From Bifidobacteriaceae bacterium (lineage in GTDB: Bacteria; Actinomycetota; Actinomycetes; Actinomycetales; WQXJ01), in contig JAISBQ010000025.1 of assembly GCA_031266115.1 (NCBI GenBank), positions 1 through 38,334 of the forward strand: 38,334 nt of DNA. Direction: 5' to 3'. This document shows, in pieces, positions 36,901-38,334 of this stretch (positions are counted from its first letter, which is position 1; each line of letters starts with the position of its first letter). The position numbers were made by a program, and so were the translations under genes. The notes under the pieces were generated by a model. It was not told the DNA's origin. It saw nothing but the letters and a program-made list of their open reading frames with translations, and searched no databases.

Positions 36901-38334
36901 CTCGATTCTGGCACGTAGACCTGCGAGAGCGATTGGGCAGAGGAGCCGGCGCCCGCCGCCGTGTTGGACCACGGCACATTGGCCGGGTCGGTCGCGTTGG
37001 TGCAGCCCGTGCCTCCCGCACCGGTGCACACCGAGTAGCGGTAGGAGAAGGTGCCCGCGGGAAGCGGGGTGGTGAACTCCCAAATCCTGTTCTGGGCATC
37101 CACAAGGGTCATGTCCCACGTAGGCCAACCCCCGTTCCAGCCGGTACCGGCCGGCACGTCACCGGGCCGCCAATTCGCTCCCGCCCGATAGTCGGCAACA
37201 TAGTTGTTCGCCGCCATCGACGCCGGATTCGTGAAAGACCATTCGCCGTAGATCCGGACCAGCTCGATGCCGGTCGGAGCTTGATAGCGGAACGTCACCT
37301 CATGACCGGTCGGAGCTGTGTCGGTTCGCGCCACGGTCGGACCGAGTCGCAACGGGTTGACCGGACCGCTCGCGACGTCGATGGCGAGCTCTCCAACGGA
37401 GCCGCCCGCCAACTCATCGCCCGAATAGACGGCGACGATGGTCGCCGGGCCCACCTCACGCAGCAGCGTCGAGATGGTTGCCGCCCCATCAGCAGCGACC
37501 TGACCCACACCCAACTTCTCGCCACTCGACGACCCAACATAGAACGTCACCGTCCCTGTAGGCGCCACAGCGCTGGTTGACAGCGACGCAACCGTCGCCG
37601 ATAGTGTCACCGGCAACCACGCTTTCGCGCCGATCACCGGGGTGATCTCGGTCGCGGTCTTCTTGAACGCGACATCCTTGACAAACTCATCCAACGCGCC
37701 GCGCCAATAATCCCATGAGTGGATTCCTGGAATCATCCGGTCCACCACTTCCAGGCCCAGCGCTCGGTATTCGTTGATTCGGTTCTGCGTCCCGGTATTG
37801 ATATTCCCGAGATAGTCTTGCACACCGGCGCCGATCTGAAGGCCCAGAACCTCACGCATCCTCGAGAGCTGCTCGTCTGTCGGGGCTACGTACGCTCCGG
37901 CAGGAGACCAGATAGCGTAATACCCGAACACGTCCGTGGCCTCGTGCAGGGCGGACACAGCCCGCGCGCCCCCCATCGACAGGCCGGCCAACGCCCGATC
38001 CTTCGCCTCACGCGAGACATTGTATTGCCGTTCTACCATCGGAACAATTGAGTCGCGAATCTCCTGCGCGAGCCCGACGTTCCCACCGGGCAAACCGTTG
38101 AAGTTTGGTGCGACCACCACCATGTCCTGCGCGTAGCCGTTGCGGATCGCGTTACCTACGATGTTCTGGACCATCCCCTGGGTCATCCAGTCCGTGTCGT
38201 TCCCGCCACCGCCGTGAGAGATGTAGAACGTCGGATACGGCGTGGCCCGGTTGGCGTCATAGCCCTCAGGAAGCCATACCGACACGTTCCGCATACCACT
38301 GGTCGCATACGAATAGTAGCGCAGGGATGTCAAC
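30963..38334 (-). CDS. Giant modular esterase with five esterase domains (5' end outside window)
   Basis: At least 2456 residues; the true start is beyond 38334. Five alpha/beta-hydrolase modules of the XynZ/Fae1-like feruloyl or acetyl-xylan esterase type occur. Each has SHGGGGNxxDW (oxyanion region), a nucleophile elbow (GLSMGG, GLSQGG, GLSGGA, GLSAGG, GLSAGG) and a catalytic histidine in a motif like GIHSWDVWR. Modules lie near 37660-38333, 36100-36850, 34910-35590, 33430-34160 and 32240-32950. Modules 2-5 are preceded by an E-set/CBM48-like domain (VRIYGEWSFTNP type). Two Ig-like repeats of the Big_3_5 type lie near 37365-37655 and 34630-34905. The end has three FIVAR-like helical modules (about 32220-31480) and two BIG2-like domains (about 31470-30966). 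No LPxTG or membrane anchor is seen, so it is probably secreted or held to the wall through FIVAR/BIG2. The substrate is inferred only. Confidence 0.85.
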   Translation of the reverse strand, partial: LTSLRYYSYATSGMRNVSVWLPEGYDANRATPYPTFYISHGGGGNDTDWMTQGMVQNIVGNAIRNGYAQDMVVVAPNFNGLPGGNVGLAQEIRDSIVPMVERQYNVSREAKDRALAGLSMGGARAVSALHEATDVFGYYAIWSPAGAYVAPTDEQLSRMREVLGLQIGAGVQDYLGNINTGTQNRINEYRALGLEVVDRMIPGIHSWDYWRGALDEFVKDVAFKKTATEITPVIGAKAWLPVTLSATVASLSTSAVAPTGTVTFYVGSSSGEKLGVGQVAADGAATISTLLREVGPATIVAVYSGDELAGGSVGELAIDVASGPVNPLRLGPTVARTDTAPTGHEVTFRYQAPTGIELVRIYGEWSFTNPASMAANNYVADYRAGANWRPGDVPAGTGWNGGWPTWDMTLVDAQNRIWEFTTPLPAGTFSYRYSVCTGAGGTGCTNATDPANVPWSNTAAGAGSSAQSLSQVYVPESSAFPSEDLSFQAPPAAADRGTLSPVTYESSLSGGARKAVVWLPPNYDPARAEPYPTLYLSHGGGGNETDWATQGVAQNILANAIADGRAKDMVLVLVTYVSLTGGNADASAILLGTELKDSLIPWIESHYNVSTRMEDRALAGLSQGGMAVSESVATNPGLVGYVGVWSPKDDPNAAIGGTDLYNLTEEENGPGLRSPLVIQLGAGTNDRRSQPANFPGPGAVAPILADTYRSLGANVIEQYREGVHSWDVWRWLLNEFISSVAFKDATPPAPVHLGPTVSYTGEAPTGYEVTFRYEAPDSVSSVRIKGEWSFGNADGIAADQTNPNPHYGSTWEAGDFPLSAPNVGSAANWPVADLVKNPTTGVWEYTTQLPAGTYTYAFYLNCNGNAPSLSGCSAQSDPANPPWSTAGSSEPNSQVYVPTGGEFDTGDLSWQDPNGAVGKGTVTHVIYGSPGHTNPNGVNYATIYTPPGYDPAGGVEYPTFYLVHGGGGNEMDWSTQGAAKAILDNLISSGQAQPMVVVMPNNPTTADLLGNLIPYVESHYAVSTDPQWRAYAGLSGGATTVQDILFHRTSTFGYYAVWSAPRGAPTQAEAANPALKELLGLQVGVAIQDLGGAAQANTTLEQQLLDDAGVSYRKYNTNGGHNWAWWREAMGDFVTEVAFRDAGVTVAAPAGVRQNALTTVRATVAPLAASVVPTGTVTFTADGAVLGVADIAADGVAAVSVVFPQSGSVELKAAYSGDALFDPAETTSAITVAAGNPNPLNLGPTIRYTGTGPTGYAATIRYQAPAGVTSVSIYGEWAFAQPEDIRSKFDADWHMGDDWRPGDTVGQAGVWPSTPMVQGPDGVWEYTTALPAGVFSYGFLHNCQTQGGSCMQQPDPYNVPWSNLPGMADLGVAAQRMSQIVVPTSTLFPTPDFSFAQAVATGTGGTLVPIRYNSPASTSPAGQHNLVVYLPPGYDQSRAKPYPTLYLSHGGSGSESDWATQGLAQNILDNAINSGAAEPMVVVMPNFNGLPNGNSGLYQEIRDNVIPLIEARYNVSTSPDDRAMAGLSAGGARTAMALHEQASLFEYYGIWSGGGFYAPPADNQWSAMTQVTAVHISTGTEDWQNYPINEQSYLRAADYAEHGVPVVEWNVHGIHSWDVWRQDLNDFIRNVVFQGAPTAPVAPVTTPVVSHTGVGPTGYEVTVRLYAPGADQVEIYGEWAFTQADGTSLAPSHDGNGWVPGEIPAGGSWWWASMTDPDGDGVWTYTVPLPPGVFSYGLYVDCPARTLSCRIADPSNVPWANGDVPQAAGATTQVMSQVYVPTDPEFSSEDYSYQAVRVGPKGVLTALRYFSPESTSPVGSHQAVVYTPPGYDPDRVEPYPTLYLSHGGGGNETDWAAQGRANVILDNAINAGEAAPMVVVMTNFNGLPNGNDGYRADLIGRVIPAIEAAYNVSTDPADRAFAGLSAGGSRAFNILLSQAEEFGYFGIWSSGGSAPDLTADQVAKIRGLGGIQFSAGLNENAGLTMPVRAAEYEAAVPGLDIAEYYVPGVHAWAVWRQSLNDFIRNHAFKDTPDQPTTPVTSQALEALANVAGALNEDLYTQASWAALQGAVSSAQAALSNPNATQGDIDAAAAALSGAIAGLIPAPTAPPGSGAGDSGPLSALVTGVSTLRAESYSQATWAALQAALTGARAVTANPASTQAELNAALAALNAALAALAPAPTPAPTQSSPAPSEPGVVDPGPVVDAAATLAAKTALGSVVTQAESLVSGGYTAESWAALQTVLSAAKAIGGDPAAGAAQAQAAIVQLSKALAGLVAQAPAPVTGPEGSVATVSLVKAGQRAVVLAKGQKITIAALAYTDTGAKATVRWSSSAKSVATVSSTGMITAKKAGKATITIRAGAKNTTLKVTVLAKKPSATVKKVTATVPKTLRVGDSGTVIPTYSPARVAKVKVTYTSANPDVVSVDKTGRLLAKQAGTAKISVKAGGKTKVYTVVVS

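Overview
This is a high-GC actinobacterial (Actinomycetota) chromosome segment. The signs are strongly G/C-ending codons, many GTG starts, Tat and sortase-type export, a class E-like LAxTG sorting signal, an Eis-type acetyltransferase, a DUF4011-type protein and MmyB-like regulators. Genus cannot be fixed from sequence alone. Hydrogenases, giant surface proteins and multi-esterase enzymes suggest a facultative or anaerobic, polymer-associated lifestyle (inference).

Layout. (1) 1-4500 is an accessory, eroded region. It holds a minus-strand operon of an unknown protein plus an XRE/ImmA-type protein cut by the window edge, a nitroreductase remnant, about 1 kb of non-coding DNA with strong palindromes, an intact Eis-like acetyltransferase, and a frameshifted AAA/DUF4143 ATPase remnant. 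(2) 4513-13524 encodes a 3003-residue cell-wall-anchored protein: signal peptide, propeller-like head, SdrD/GEVED-type domains, about 15 invasin-like Ig repeats in a higher-order order, 5 further Ig-like repeats, and an LAKTG anchor. (3) 13709-17629 encodes a DUF4011 helicase-like protein whose ATPase and nuclease motifs look degenerate. (4) 17739-19453 holds tRNA-Arg(CCT) and the Tat translocase genes tatB (+), tatC and tatA (-), with tatB and tatC overlapping tail to tail.

(5) 19673-26347 is a [NiFe] uptake hydrogenase cluster. Reading on the minus strand: small subunit (Tat signal), large subunit, b-type cytochrome, maturation endopeptidase, then hypA in opposite orientation, then a large-subunit-like paralogue lacking the last L2 histidine, then hypC. 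The first four genes are spaced by -4 to +3 nt. HypB, D, E and F are not here. The cytochrome carries about 165 extra N-terminal residues that read as a P-type ATPase nucleotide-binding domain without the phosphorylated Asp. The Tat genes next door probably export the folded hydrogenase. (6) 26602-27914 holds a SRAP (HMCES/YedK) protein and a GNAT. (7) 27915-28932 is non-coding, with five GAC-N4-GTC motifs and a 136-bp-period tandem repeat. (8) 28933-30682 holds two convergent MmyB-type XRE regulators, one with a G14 tract near its 3' end. (9) 30963 to the window end encodes a giant protein with five esterase modules, E-set and Ig linkers, three FIVAR-like and two BIG2-like modules; its N-terminus lies outside the window.

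Best candidates for something undescribed: the cytochrome b/P-type ATPase N-domain fusion together with the L2-His-less large-subunit paralogue; the DUF4011 protein that seems to have lost catalysis; the GAC-N4-GTC motif cluster; and the five-esterase chain with a codon-usage island.
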